64,000 bases of DNA from Flavobacterium sp. 5 (GCF_002813295.1 NZ_PHUE01000001.1:3782001-3846000), one strand, 5' to 3'; positions 43,687 through 52,494 are shown, counted from the stretch's first letter. Made by a program: numbers and translations. Notes: generated from the letters alone by a model not told the origin.

Positions 43687-43992
43687 TTAAAAAATAGTGA
43701 AGAGATATACTATTGTAATTGGGATATTACATAATAGAAGAATGATTTTTAAGGCTAAATCTTTACGATCATCAGGTAAAATGATGCAAAGGAAAATGAG
43801 ATACAATAGCATTATAGAATTGATGACGATTGCAAAAAGAACATAGCATAAACCAATGTATAATACCATACTTTCGTAAGGCATGGCTTTGAGTGTAAGC
43901 AGTAATAAAGTACCAATGATAAATGAGCCAATGGCTAATTCGTTTGAAAAAGCCCATTTTTGATATAATTTTGTTCGGTTTTGTGTTTCCAT
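43687..43992 (-). CDS. small membrane protein, paralogue A
   Basis: 101 residues with three membrane segments (ELAIGSFIIGTLLLLTL, YIGLCYVLFAIVINSIMLLY, ALKIILLLCNIPITIVYLF). It aligns over its whole length with the upstream neighbour at 44017-44337 (shared E-L-A-x-G-x-F-x-I-G-T-L, INSIMLLYLI / LNAIMLIHLL, LCNIPI / LSNIPA). Function unknown; it is part of the CreD operon, 24 bases before CreD. Confidence 0.75.
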   Translation of the reverse strand: METQNRTKLYQKWAFSNELAIGSFIIGTLLLLTLKAMPYESMVLYIGLCYVLFAIVINSIMLLYLIFLCIILPDDRKDLALKIILLLCNIPITIVYLFTIF

Positions 43993-44016
43993 ATTTTTGG
44001 TTTTTATAGTTAAAAG

Positions 44017-44337
44017 TTATAGTAGTTGAAGTGTTTTTAGAATGTTGAAATACAGGAATAGGGCAGGAATGTTGCTCAATAGAATTATAATTTTTTGCCC
44101 AATGTATTTTCGTTGTTGTGGTAAAATGTAAAAATGATGCAATAGATGAATAAGCATTATAGCATTGAGAGGTAATGCCATAATAATAAAGATGCATCCA
44201 ATGATAAATACAAAAGAGGTATCCTGTAGCGTTAGAAAAAGAATAAAAAATAGTGTGCCAATTGTAAAACAGCCAAGGGCAAGTTCGGTAGAAGTTCTGC
44301 CTTCAAAAGGTTCTTCGTGGATAAAAGTAGTTTGCAT
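44017..44337 (-). CDS. small membrane protein, paralogue B
   Basis: 106 residues; a tandem paralogue of 43687-43992 with the same three membrane segments and a variable N-terminus. The stop lies 24 bases before paralogue A and the start 6 bases after the DUF1361 gene. Function unknown. Confidence 0.75.
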   Translation of the reverse strand: MQTTFIHEEPFEGRTSTELALGCFTIGTLFFILFLTLQDTSFVFIIGCIFIIMALPLNAIMLIHLLHHFYILPQQRKYIGQKIIILLSNIPALFLYFNILKTLQLL

Positions 44338-44343
44338 AATTTG

Positions 44344-45000
44344 TTATTGGTTTATAGTTGAATAGATTTTTTTTAAGGAGTAAAACAAATAGATATAGAC
44401 ACCAAAATAAAAGGAGAATAGCAATGCATGAGTTGATGATATAGAGGTTAGTATTGCTTGGATTAGTTCGAGTGGATCGCTTATAATATCCCAACTGTTG
44501 TACCTGAGAATTCTACCTAAATAAATTCCTATACCACATAAAAAACAAATTGCAGGCATTATTAAATTGGCAATTAGGGAGGAAGCATAGATTTTTATTA
44601 TGGTTTCAAATTCAATCAATGAAACGATGCCAAGTGTAAATCCAATGAGAGCATAGGAGCTTATGACAACCAAATCAAACCAAACTAAATGGTTGCTTGA
44701 TTGTGATAAATGAATCAAATCAGTAAGAATGTAAAACGAATTTGGTAGAAAAAGAAGCCAAAGAAATAGTAGTGAAAGTGTTTTAATTTTACTTTTATGA
44801 ATAGAAATTTTAGCTCTCAAATAGCTAATAAAAAAGTAAGGAATAAAGGCAAGAAACAGATTCCAGATTAAAAAGAAGAGATAAATAGTATTGGTTAATT
44901 TAGCTCGAATAACAAGTAAAATTAGACAGTACATTGTAAATAGAACCAAAACACTATTGATCTTTCGGTTGGTATTGAATAATTTGATTATGAGTTGCAT
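44344..45000 (-). CDS. DUF1361 membrane protein
   Basis: 218 residues with about six membrane helices and the DUF1361 signature LFLWLLFLPNSFYILTDLIHL. Function unknown. It lies between the winged-helix regulator and paralogue B in the operon. The PNxxYxLTD segment is the usual conserved core of this family. Confidence 0.88.
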   Translation of the reverse strand: MQLIIKLFNTNRKINSVLVLFTMYCLILLVIRAKLTNTIYLFFLIWNLFLAFIPYFFISYLRAKISIHKSKIKTLSLLFLWLLFLPNSFYILTDLIHLSQSSNHLVWFDLVVISSYALIGFTLGIVSLIEFETIIKIYASSLIANLIMPAICFLCGIGIYLGRILRYNSWDIISDPLELIQAILTSISSTHALLFSFYFGVYIYLFYSLKKIYSTINQ

Positions 45001-45072
45001 AGTTTTAAGATTTTAAAATTTTGATTATTTAAAAGTACTTTGAATTTCAAAGTAAGTAGATAAAAAAATAGT

Positions 45073-45369
45073 TTATCGTTTCAGAATTAATTTTTCCAGA
45101 GCATTGATGTGTTCTTGGAATGCTTTACGTCCTTCTTTGGTTGTTTTGTAACTTGTATTTGGCTTTTTACCTATGAATTGTTTTTCGATAACAATGTAGC
45201 TTTCTAGTTCCAAGGCTTTGGTATGACTGGCTAGGTTACCATCAGTAACTCCTAATAATTCTTTCAAAGTACTAAAATCGGCCGATTCATTGACCATTAG
45301 AACCGACATGATTCCCAGTCGGATGCGATGGTCAAAAGCTTTATTGATATTTTGAATAATATTTTTCAA
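45073..45369 (-). CDS. winged-helix transcriptional regulator
   Basis: 98 residues, one wHTH domain: RLGIMSVLMVNESADFSTLKELLGVTDGNLASHTKALELESYIVIEK, then a wing KQFIGKKPNTSYKTTKEGRKAF. The pattern fits the ArsR/HTH_34-type group often found beside CreD in Bacteroidota. It sits three bases after the YiiX-like gene. It likely regulates this operon. Confidence 0.88.
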   Translation of the reverse strand: MKNIIQNINKAFDHRIRLGIMSVLMVNESADFSTLKELLGVTDGNLASHTKALELESYIVIEKQFIGKKPNTSYKTTKEGRKAFQEHINALEKLILKR

Positions 45370-45372
45370 ATC

Positions 45373-46050
45373 TTAGTAAGTATCTATTATGGTGGTAACT
45401 ATTTTGGATTGTTCCAGGTTTGATGGTGCTACAACATTTTCTTCGAGCGGAATTTTAGCTCCATATCTTTCGGCTAGTATAGCTTGAACTCTAAGGTCTT
45501 TTAGATTAAAGTCTTTCAATTTTCGAAGCGGACACAATTCAATTCCAGCTCCATTTTTGTATATTTTCCAAATTAATTCGGAGCAATATTGTTTATCATC
45601 AGACCATTCAAAGTATAAATCATAGTCTTTGTTATTTAGTGTTTTTCCATATGCTTTCATTTTTTGCAATGTTTGCGTATTGAGTATTGTTGAAGCATTT
45701 TTTAATCGGGTAACTACAAAACGGTTTTCTTTTCCATGGGTTATCCACTCTTCGAGAGGGGTTAATTTCACGGGTTGTACCGCCTCAAAAACATATTTCT
45801 TGCCTTTTTCTATAAAAATGATTCCACAATGTGAAAACTTCGAGTTGGTCGCTATTCGAACTGCTTCACATTGCTTGGATTGAGAAGTTTGAAAAATCAT
45901 ATCCCCTTCTTGAATTTTAGTTAATAGATTTTCAGGTCGTTTACCAAACAGAATATTTCCAAACATGGAATTGGCAATGACCAAAGCACAGCCAAAACTC
46001 ATTAGAAAGGTAATTATGGCAAAAAGATACTTTGTTTTTTTTAATGTCAT
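45373..46050 (-). CDS. YiiX/YebB-like NlpC/P60-type hydrolase
   Basis: 225 residues, membrane anchored (helix 7-28). It is a permuted papain-like enzyme: H74 in KFSHCGIIF and C156 in QYCSELIWKIY, the order usual for YiiX. The likely substrates are peptidoglycan or lipid-linked amides, which fits the envelope operon with CreD. The start lies 43 bases after a membrane protein gene upstream. Confidence 0.88.
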   Translation of the reverse strand: MTLKKTKYLFAIITFLMSFGCALVIANSMFGNILFGKRPENLLTKIQEGDMIFQTSQSKQCEAVRIATNSKFSHCGIIFIEKGKKYVFEAVQPVKLTPLEEWITHGKENRFVVTRLKNASTILNTQTLQKMKAYGKTLNNKDYDLYFEWSDDKQYCSELIWKIYKNGAGIELCPLRKLKDFNLKDLRVQAILAERYGAKIPLEENVVAPSNLEQSKIVTTIIDTY

Positions 46051-46093
46051 TTTGTATTGGATTTTAATGGATTATCTATAAATCTCAATTTCT

Positions 46094-46705
46094 TTAGTTT
46101 CGATCATATTTAAAATACATCATGCTTCCATAAATAATATGACAAACTCCAAAACCTAATGCCCAAAATTCAAGTGCGTATCCAGAAAATTCGGTAGCCA
46201 AAAGCCCTAAAATGATGACAGTGATACCCAAATAACGTACATCTCTTAAGGTATATTTACTAGCATTTACACATGATAATCCATAGAAAATAAGTGTTAC
46301 AGGAGCTATTAAACCGTAGCTTCCGTTTCGTAGTAATAACAAACCGAATATTCCTCCAGTAACTAATGGGATCATGAAATTGGTTAACAGTCTTTTGGAG
46401 GCTGAATTCCAAACTGTTTCGCCTTCTCTTTTCGCTTTACTAATAGTTAGCAAAAAAGCAGTTCCTAAAGATAAAACTAATACAATTAAAGCAGTTAACA
46501 CAATCAATTTAAATGTAGTGCTTTCTAAAGTTATAATATGGTTACTGTCGTAGTTGTTATGAATTAATTCATGACCAATATAGGCCCCAATCAAAGCGTA
46601 TACTCCAGCCATTATTCCAGCCAAACCACTCAAAGAGATAAACTGTGAGGATTTGTTCATCATGTTTTTGATGTCGCTAATATCTTGTAAATATTTATCT
46701 TCCAT
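46094..46705 (-). CDS. six-helix membrane protein, unknown
   Basis: 203 residues from ATG at 46705 (MEDKYLQDISDIKNMM); a longer frame to 46756 is unlikely. A cytoplasmic helix is followed by six membrane segments, including a GLAGIMAGVYALIGAYIGHEL start and a conserved-looking GLLLLRNGSYGLIAPVTLIFYG. It is first in the YiiX-wHTH-CreD operon and diverges from the DUF1801 gene. No family name is recognised. Confidence 0.75.
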   Translation of the reverse strand: MEDKYLQDISDIKNMMNKSSQFISLSGLAGIMAGVYALIGAYIGHELIHNNYDSNHIITLESTTFKLIVLTALIVLVLSLGTAFLLTISKAKREGETVWNSASKRLLTNFMIPLVTGGIFGLLLLRNGSYGLIAPVTLIFYGLSCVNASKYTLRDVRYLGITVIILGLLATEFSGYALEFWALGFGVCHIIYGSMMYFKYDRN

Positions 46706-46781
46706 ATATAAAGTACTTTGAATTACAAAGTAAATAATAAAATTCCTGATATGCAATACTATTTTTGATTATTTTTATGAG

Positions 46782-47132
46782 ATGAGACTAACAGACGAAT
46801 ACATCTATCGCCAACCCGAAAAATATCAAGCAATTTTAATGCATTTGATTAGTGTTTTTAAAGGAGAAATTCCAGATTTGGAGATGTCTTTTAAATGGGG
46901 AATGCCTTATTTATATTATAAAAAAAGAATGTTTTGTTATCTTATTTCTAATTCTAAAAAAGGTTTTGTAGATGCAGGTTTTGCTAGAGGATTTCAATTA
47001 AAAAGAAATCAAGAATATTTGGTTGATGAAAAAAGAAATACTGTTAAGTCGCTTAGATATTATGATTTGGAAGAAATAGATAATGTTATTTTGATTGATG
47101 TCATAAAGGAAGCGGCAAAATTATATGTATAA
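46782..47132 (+). CDS. DUF1801-family protein
   Basis: 116 residues, with EKYQAILMHLISVFKGEIPDLEMSFKWGMPYLYYKKRMFCYL, the recognisable DUF1801 core (KWGxPxY). Small soluble protein, usually of unknown function. The start lies 77 bases from that of the divergent membrane protein gene. A duplicated terminator follows at 47134-47157. Confidence 0.85.
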   Translation: MRLTDEYIYRQPEKYQAILMHLISVFKGEIPDLEMSFKWGMPYLYYKKRMFCYLISNSKKGFVDAGFARGFQLKRNQEYLVDEKRNTVKSLRYYDLEEIDNVILIDVIKEAAKLYV

Positions 47133-47133
47133 A

Positions 47134-47157
47134 AAAAATCCCCCGAAGGAGATTTTA
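47134..47157. terminator. terminator, copy 1 of a duplicated hairpin
   Basis: AAATCCCCC-GAA-GGAGATTT, the imperfect sister of the hairpin at 48094-48118. It ends both the DUF1801 gene and the beta-barrel gene 47180-48040. Confidence 0.75.
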
Positions 47158-47179
47158 ATTTTATACGATAAGAGTATTT

Positions 47180-48040
47180 TTATATTCTAAATATGCCACC
47201 AAAAGAAATGATGGTTTCGCCATACCAAAAATGATGTTGAGCATGATCGTCAGTATAAGTAGTTCTTACATCGGTCATGTTGATATAACCACCTTTTATT
47301 TCAGTTTGCATGTAAAAATGCTTGAAAAAAGTAAAGTTTAAACCTGCATCCGTTGAAAATCCGTAACCAGAAATATGAAATTCATCATGCCTTTCTTTTC
47401 CTAAAACAGTTGCATCTGTTCTTGGAACTAATATTCCCATACCAACTCCTTGAGTAAAATTTAGTTGAAAAATATCTGTATTTCTAATACCAAAAATAGA
47501 AGAAATGTCAACATAATGAGCAACTTCGGTAAAAACATAGTTTAATCCATTCGTGTGTTCAAACTTTAAAAATTTACCATCTGATAAATCTACGGGTTGG
47601 TTAATGTAAGTTCCGTTAAACTCAGAACCCACCTCGCTCGCGGGTAAATTAATATTTCCATTAATCATGGCTGTTTGATTTTGAGTCATCACATATTTCA
47701 TATGATCGATCCCAATAGAAACATTAAATTTGTCATGAAAAAAATACCCAACTTTCCAGTTGGTTTGAGATGTAGTTAAACTTCCGGGTTTGATATAATC
47801 AATATTCCAACCTTTTGGGACATCATGTGATTGAGCGTTTTCTACAGTAAAATTGTATCCAGTCCCTTCAAAATGAATATCAGAAGTAGTGTAATAACTT
47901 CTATTTCCTCCCCAATGTGCAAAGAATTTACCTTTGTTGTGAGCAGTATATAATTCATTTGATGGAGTACTGTCTTGAGCCAAGGCATTAACAGTAATAA
48001 AAAGAGCTAAAAACGCAGTATATAAATAATTTGTTTTCAA
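47180..48040 (-). CDS. outer-membrane beta-barrel-like protein, paralogue 1
   Basis: 286 residues with a signal peptide (LYTAFLALFITVNALA). Alternating aromatic/hydrophobic strands of a barrel end with a Gly-Gly-Ile-Phe-Arg-Ile C-terminus. It aligns with the neighbour at 48137-49051 throughout (TAHNKGKFFAHWGGNR / TAHNKGKFFISWGGNR, IDHMKYVMTQNQTA / WDHMKYVMTQTQTA, ISGYGFS / ISGYGLS). Probably an integral outer-membrane protein; no role known. Confidence 0.8.
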   Translation of the reverse strand: MKTNYLYTAFLALFITVNALAQDSTPSNELYTAHNKGKFFAHWGGNRSYYTTSDIHFEGTGYNFTVENAQSHDVPKGWNIDYIKPGSLTTSQTNWKVGYFFHDKFNVSIGIDHMKYVMTQNQTAMINGNINLPASEVGSEFNGTYINQPVDLSDGKFLKFEHTNGLNYVFTEVAHYVDISSIFGIRNTDIFQLNFTQGVGMGILVPRTDATVLGKERHDEFHISGYGFSTDAGLNFTFFKHFYMQTEIKGGYINMTDVRTTYTDDHAQHHFWYGETIISFGGIFRI

Positions 48041-48093
48041 TGTGTTTAAATTTGATTAATAATTTTTTATTAAAGCAATAATTTCTCTTATAC

Positions 48094-48118
48094 AAAAAAT
48101 CTCCCGAAGGAGATTTTG
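48094..48118. terminator. terminator, copy 2 of a duplicated hairpin
   Basis: Perfect AAATCTCC/GGAGATTT stem with a CGAA tetraloop flanked by A and T runs, ending the 48137-49051 gene. Confidence 0.85.
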
Positions 48119-48136
48119 ATATTATGTAAGAGTATT

Positions 48137-49051
48137 TTATAATCTAAAAATACCTCCAAAAGCAATAATTCTTTGAAAAAAGAAGAAATCTTGTGAGGCT
48201 CTATCATCATTACTTTGTGTAGTTCTGATATCTTGCATGTTTATGTAGCCACCTTTTAGCTCTCCCTGAACATAGAAATATTTGAAAAATGTAAAATTAA
48301 TTCCCGCTTTTGCAGATAAACCATATCCAGAAATGTGAAAATCATCATGACGAGGCATTCCTAACACAGTAGCATTTGTTTTTGGATATAAAAGTCCGGC
48401 TCCTAAACCTTCAGTTAAGTTAATCTGAACTTTATCAGTATTTGGTAATCTAAACAATTTCGAAATATCGTCATGTCTGGAAACCTCAGTATTGACGTAG
48501 TTTAAACCATCTGTATGTTCGTACATTAAAAAAGCAGTACCGTTTGGTTGAGGAATACCTTGATCATAACCACCTTCTTGAGCATTACTTTGAGACATAT
48601 CTACAGGAGTGTTATTATAATCTCCGTTATATTTAGATCCAGATTGATCAGCAGGTAAATTAATATAACCAGTAACATTGGCCGTTTGAGTTTGGGTCAT
48701 AACATACTTCATGTGATCCCAACCAATAGCAATACTATAATGGTCATTAATGAAATATCCCATTCTAAAGTTAGTTTGCGGAATTGTCATGTTAGCAGGA
48801 TTAATATAATCAATATGCCAACCTTTTGGTTTGTCGTGAGCTTCCATATTATCAACGGTAAAGTTGTAATCTTTTCCTCTGAAGTTTACATCAGATTCAG
48901 TATAACTCTCTCTATTACCACCCCATGAAATGAAGAATTTACCTTTATTGTGTGCAGTAAATCTTTCTTTAATTGGCATGCTATCTTGTGCAAAAGTATT
49001 AACAGTAAGAAAAAGAACTAAAAGAGTAGTGTATAAAAATTTTGTTTTCAA
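48137..49051 (-). CDS. outer-membrane beta-barrel-like protein, paralogue 2
   Basis: 304 residues with a signal peptide (FLYTTLLVLFLTVNTFA). It is the longer tandem paralogue of 47180-48040, with an insertion around residues 155-180 (GGYDQGIPQPNGTAFLMY) in one extracellular-loop-like segment. The C-terminus is GGIFRL. Its own terminator hairpin follows. It starts 18 bases after the kdsA stop and may share the kdsA transcript. Confidence 0.8.
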   Translation of the reverse strand: MKTKFLYTTLLVLFLTVNTFAQDSMPIKERFTAHNKGKFFISWGGNRESYTESDVNFRGKDYNFTVDNMEAHDKPKGWHIDYINPANMTIPQTNFRMGYFINDHYSIAIGWDHMKYVMTQTQTANVTGYINLPADQSGSKYNGDYNNTPVDMSQSNAQEGGYDQGIPQPNGTAFLMYEHTDGLNYVNTEVSRHDDISKLFRLPNTDKVQINLTEGLGAGLLYPKTNATVLGMPRHDDFHISGYGLSAKAGINFTFFKYFYVQGELKGGYINMQDIRTTQSNDDRASQDFFFFQRIIAFGGIFRL

Positions 49052-49069
49052 TGTATTAATTTTAATATT

Positions 49070-49888
49070 TTAGAATTGGTTGATGGTTTTTCTAATGGCA
49101 ACCAATTTATTCATCAAAGGTTCAAAGTAATCAAGGTGCAACATATTAGCACCATCACTTTTAGCATTTGCAGGATCAAAATGAGTTTCAATGAAAATTC
49201 CATCTACACCAACAGCAATTCCAGCTTTGGCAACAGTTTCAATCATATCAGGTCTTCCTCCTGTAACTCCTGCAGTTTGATTTGGTTGTTGCAAAGAATG
49301 CGTAACATCCAAAACTGTAGTAGCGTATTGTTGCATCGTTGGAATACCTCGGTAATCTACTATCATATCTTGGTAGCCAAACATTGTACCACGATCCGTA
49401 ACCATTACGCTTTGATTGTTGCAATCCAATACTTTTTGTACAGCATGTTTCATGCTTTCAGGACTCATGAATTGTCCCTTTTTCAAGTTTACTATTTTTC
49501 CGGTTTCAGCAGCAGCTACAACTAAATCAGTTTGACGAACAAGAAATGCTGGAATTTGCAAAACATCCACATATTGAGCAGCCATAGCAGCATCTTCATT
49601 GGTGTGGATATCAGTTACAGTTGGTACTCCAAAAGTTTTAGATACTTTTTCAAGTATTTTAAGTGCTTTTTCGTCACCAATTCCAGAGAAACTGTCAATT
49701 CTAGAACGATTCGCTTTTTTGAAAGATCCTTTAAAAACATAAGGGATTTGCAATTTATCAGTAATTTCAACCAATCGCTCAGCGATACGCATTGCCATTT
49801 CTTCGCCTTCAATGGCACATGGACCAGCTAGTAAAAAGAAGTTACCGCTCTCAGTATGTTTAATTTGAGGTATATTATGTATGTTCAT
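49070..49888 (-). CDS. kdsA: 3-deoxy-8-phosphooctulonate synthase
   Basis: 272 residues from ATG at 49888 (MNIHNIPQIKHTESGNFFLLAGPCAIEGEEMAM). The family motifs LAGPCAIE, FKGSFKKANRS, KILEKVSKTFGVPTVTDIHT, IPAFLVRQTDL, VNLKKGQFMSP and VMVTDRGTMFGY are all present, as is DVTHSLQQP. It condenses arabinose-5-phosphate with PEP for the Kdo of lipopolysaccharide. No other LPS gene adjoins it. Confidence 0.97.
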   Translation of the reverse strand: MNIHNIPQIKHTESGNFFLLAGPCAIEGEEMAMRIAERLVEITDKLQIPYVFKGSFKKANRSRIDSFSGIGDEKALKILEKVSKTFGVPTVTDIHTNEDAAMAAQYVDVLQIPAFLVRQTDLVVAAAETGKIVNLKKGQFMSPESMKHAVQKVLDCNNQSVMVTDRGTMFGYQDMIVDYRGIPTMQQYATTVLDVTHSLQQPNQTAGVTGGRPDMIETVAKAGIAVGVDGIFIETHFDPANAKSDGANMLHLDYFEPLMNKLVAIRKTINQF

Positions 49889-49982
49889 ATTTTGTTTTTT
49901 TTGAAAGTGCAAAGGTAACTTGAATTTGCGATTTCCGAATTAGATTTTGCAATTATTTTTATAAGTATCGAGCTTATAATTC

Positions 49983-50128
49983 GGAGCTATTCCGGTTATT
50001 CGTTACAACCTTTTTTGCAATACGCTTTTTTTCTAAGAATGTATAGGAGCTTCCGTTGGTCGCTCTATTCATTCAAGAAAAAAATAGCGTCTATAAAAAA
50101 AGGATTTTCACTGCTACCCGGGCTAGGA
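49983..50128 (-). repeat. dispersed flavobacterial element with an AT-rich interior
   Basis: Read on the minus strand it starts CCTAGCCCGGGTAGCAGTG and ends GGAATAGCTCC, like the element at 42210-42290, but the middle (~100 bases) is unrelated, with an internal TATAGACGCTA / AGGAGCTTCCG region. It lies right after the end of the 50144-50593 lipoprotein gene. Confidence 0.6.
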
Positions 50129-50143
50129 CTGTTGGGTATATAA

Positions 50144-50593
50144 TTATAATTTTTTCAAACTAAGACCAACAGGAACCATTAATTGACCTCTTTCATAAAT
50201 GTTTAAATATAATATAACAGGTGCTTTTTGTCCTTCCCATTTTAATTCATATACATCCAGAAAACCTGCTCCCATTTCGCTATTTTTAGTTGGAAAAGGA
50301 CAACAGTTTTCTAATTTAGTATACGTAATTTTTTCGCCTTTTGGCCCTGCCAAAGCATTCAAGAAATATTTTTGATTAATCGTATCATTTTTAGTGCCTC
50401 TATAAAATATATTTATTGGGTAATCTTTATTATAGCCATATTTTTTGTCTTTACTGTAGGCTGTAATTATAAAAGCATTGTTTTTTACAACAGGTACTGG
50501 AGCGTTATTGTCTACATTTTTTATTGATGATTTAATACTTCCGCATGAAGTTATAATAAGGAGTAAAGCAATAAAAGGAATTATTTTTTTCAT
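50144..50593 (-). CDS. small lipoprotein, unknown
   Basis: 149 residues. A lipoprotein signal ends LLIITSCGS (C17). The mature part contains a Pro-rich linker (NNAPVPVVKNN) and a beta domain with KTKNDTINQKYFLNALAGPKG-like phrases, ending in KLKK. Similar Flavobacteriia proteins are sometimes misannotated as an aldolase; nothing here supports catalysis. Function unknown. Confidence 0.75.
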   Translation of the reverse strand: MKKIIPFIALLLIITSCGSIKSSIKNVDNNAPVPVVKNNAFIITAYSKDKKYGYNKDYPINIFYRGTKNDTINQKYFLNALAGPKGEKITYTKLENCCPFPTKNSEMGAGFLDVYELKWEGQKAPVILYLNIYERGQLMVPVGLSLKKL

Positions 50594-50749
50594 TTTTTTA
50601 GAGTTAATTAGTATTCTAATGTAAAGGTTGAATTACTGTTTCAAAATTAATCAAATTGTAATTATCATTTGGTCTGATATTGAACTTTTATGATTCTAAA
50701 TATTTTTACAAATGTAACATTTCTCACATAAGGAATGCTTTATCCTTTT

Positions 50750-50757
50750 TATATTTG
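50750..50757 (+). promoter_or_regulatory. -7 promoter box of the YeeE/YedE pair
   Basis: TATATTTG, 20 bases before the start codon at 50777. Confidence 0.55.
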
Positions 50758-50776
50758 CAATCAAAAACAAATAAAT

Positions 50777-51334
50777 ATGAATGTGATTTTTCAAACTTGG
50801 CCTTGGTATATTTCGGGCTTTTTAATAGGAATGGTAATGCTTACCTTGATTTATTTCGGAAAGAATTTCGGGATGTCAACCAATCTCCAATCGTTATGTT
50901 CTATGACAGGATTAGGAAAAAGAATTTCCTATTTTGATTTCGATTGGAAATCGCTTCGTTGGAATTTTGTAGTAGTGTTGGGTGCTATGGTCGGAGGTTT
51001 TATTGCAGTGCATTTTATGAGTGACCCTTCCAATGTGAATATAAATCCAAAAACAATTGCACAACTTTCTCAAATGGGAATTGAGGCACCTAATGGTCAA
51101 TTAATGCCGAAAGCTTTATTTGGAGACCAAATTTGGCAATCGCCCAAAAGTATTTTGATACTTCTTGGAGGTGGTATTTTAATTGGTTTTGGAACACGTT
51201 ATGCTGGCGGATGTACCTCTGGACATGCTATTTCAGGATTAAGTAATTTACAGTTACCATCTTTAAAAGCAGTAATTGGTTTCTTTGTTGGTGGATTGAT
51301 TATGGCACATTTTTTATTACCCCTTATTTTTTAG
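50777..51334 (+). CDS. YeeE/YedE-family sulfur-compound transporter, subunit 1
   Basis: 185 residues from ATG at 50777 (MNVIFQTWPWYISGFLIG). Four to five membrane helices and the signature RYAGGCTSGH with C146. Proteins of this family import thiosulfate through conserved cysteines. The second half-transporter is three bases downstream (51338-51751). Confidence 0.88.
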   Translation: MNVIFQTWPWYISGFLIGMVMLTLIYFGKNFGMSTNLQSLCSMTGLGKRISYFDFDWKSLRWNFVVVLGAMVGGFIAVHFMSDPSNVNINPKTIAQLSQMGIEAPNGQLMPKALFGDQIWQSPKSILILLGGGILIGFGTRYAGGCTSGHAISGLSNLQLPSLKAVIGFFVGGLIMAHFLLPLIF

Positions 51335-51337
51335 ATT

Positions 51338-51751
51338 ATGAAAGTATTAAAATATTTTCTAGTAGGATTCCTTTTTGGAATTGTACTCACCAAGTCAGAA
51401 GCGGTTTCTTGGTACCGTATTTATGAAATGTTTCAATTTCAATCTTTTCATATGTATGGAATCATTGGAGTAGCTGTTGCAACAGGAATTCTTGGAGTTC
51501 AAATAATTAAAAGAAATAATATCAAGGACATCAAAGGTTTGCCTATTGAAATTATGGACAAAGAGAATAGTAATGCCAGATATTATATTGGAGGGATTTC
51601 CTTTGGTTTAGGTTGGGCTTTGGTAGGTTCTTGTCCAGGACCCATTTTTATATTGATAGGCGCAGGTTTTTTACCAGTAATTATTGTGCTTATTGGCGCA
51701 TTGATTGGAACTATTATTTATGGCGCTTTAAAAAGTAAATTGCCTCATTAA
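51338..51751 (+). CDS. YeeE/YedE-family sulfur-compound transporter, subunit 2 (DUF6691-like)
   Basis: 137 residues with membrane helices and the motif GSCPGPIF around C99. With the upstream gene it forms a split two-gene form of the single-chain YeeE protein. The substrate may be thiosulfate or a related sulfur compound. A strong terminator follows. Confidence 0.88.
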   Translation: MKVLKYFLVGFLFGIVLTKSEAVSWYRIYEMFQFQSFHMYGIIGVAVATGILGVQIIKRNNIKDIKGLPIEIMDKENSNARYYIGGISFGLGWALVGSCPGPIFILIGAGFLPVIIVLIGALIGTIIYGALKSKLPH

Positions 51752-51766
51752 TAAAACTAAGTATTC

Positions 51767-51805
51767 AAAAAAAAGCATTTTCTATTTAGAAAATGCTTTT
51801 TTTTT
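51767..51805. terminator. bidirectional terminator
   Basis: GCATTTTC/GAAAATGC stem with a TATTTA loop between long A and T runs; it ends the YeeE pair and the YhhN gene. Confidence 0.92.
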
Positions 51806-51817
51806 GATTTAAAATCT

Positions 51818-52486
51818 TTATTTATTATTCAGTTTTAAAATTCCAGTTGCTATAAAATATTGTGCCATGCAATAGGTAATCATAATGTAAAATGAGGCAT
51901 GTGTTATTGGTTCATAAAACTTATTGAAAGCCAAAATACTATCTGAGCTAACAAACAAAATTGCACCGAGTAAGATATAATTATTTGCAGGAATTGCCCA
52001 TTCTAAACTTCCTTTGAATGCAATAAAAAGCATTGTGGTAATTACAATAGCATAGACTACAACAGGGATTGTTAAAGGACCCAGTTTTGGAAATAAAACA
52101 GAAATCATACAACTAAAATAAAAGAGTATAGCCAGAAAACCTATGAAGAAGACCTTTTTGTTAGTAATAGTTCTGGTTCTTTCTTGTTTACTGAATAGGA
52201 TAATATAAACAATATGAGAAATAAGGAAAGCTACTAATCCGAAGATAAAATATAATTCGCCTTTGTCTGCAAACAATAGAATTATATCACCAATCCAGGA
52301 AAAAGTTAACGCAATTAAAAGTATTTTTTTGGTTGGAAAATTTTCTAAAATTGCGACTGTTGCTAATAAAATTGGTAACAATAATGGTTTCATAAAAAAG
52401 TCAAAGCCTTCTATATTAAAGAAAAGAATTGCTAAGTATAGTATGGTAAAACCAAGATAGATTTTGAGAAGTAAAGATGATTTCAT
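51818..52486 (-). CDS. YhhN-family (lysoplasmalogenase-like) membrane protein
   Basis: 222 residues with eight membrane helices and the family segments WIGDIILLF and FVSSDSILAFNKF, whose Asp residues are the catalytic candidates in TMEM86B/YhhN. It would cleave the vinyl-ether bond of lysoplasmalogens; in bacteria without plasmalogens the role is unclear. Eight bases separate it from the sterol-desaturase-family gene upstream. Confidence 0.85.
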   Translation of the reverse strand: MKSSLLLKIYLGFTILYLAILFFNIEGFDFFMKPLLLPILLATVAILENFPTKKILLIALTFSWIGDIILLFADKGELYFIFGLVAFLISHIVYIILFSKQERTRTITNKKVFFIGFLAILFYFSCMISVLFPKLGPLTIPVVVYAIVITTMLFIAFKGSLEWAIPANNYILLGAILFVSSDSILAFNKFYEPITHASFYIMITYCMAQYFIATGILKLNNK

Positions 52487-52494
52487 AGGTTGTT

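Noticed and set aside
43772..44197. 141-codon frame overlapping the two small membrane proteins
   Set aside because: Spans two better frames whose paralogy is evident.
49076..49831. Two frames on the plus strand over kdsA
   Set aside because: Antisense to a certain gene with no support.
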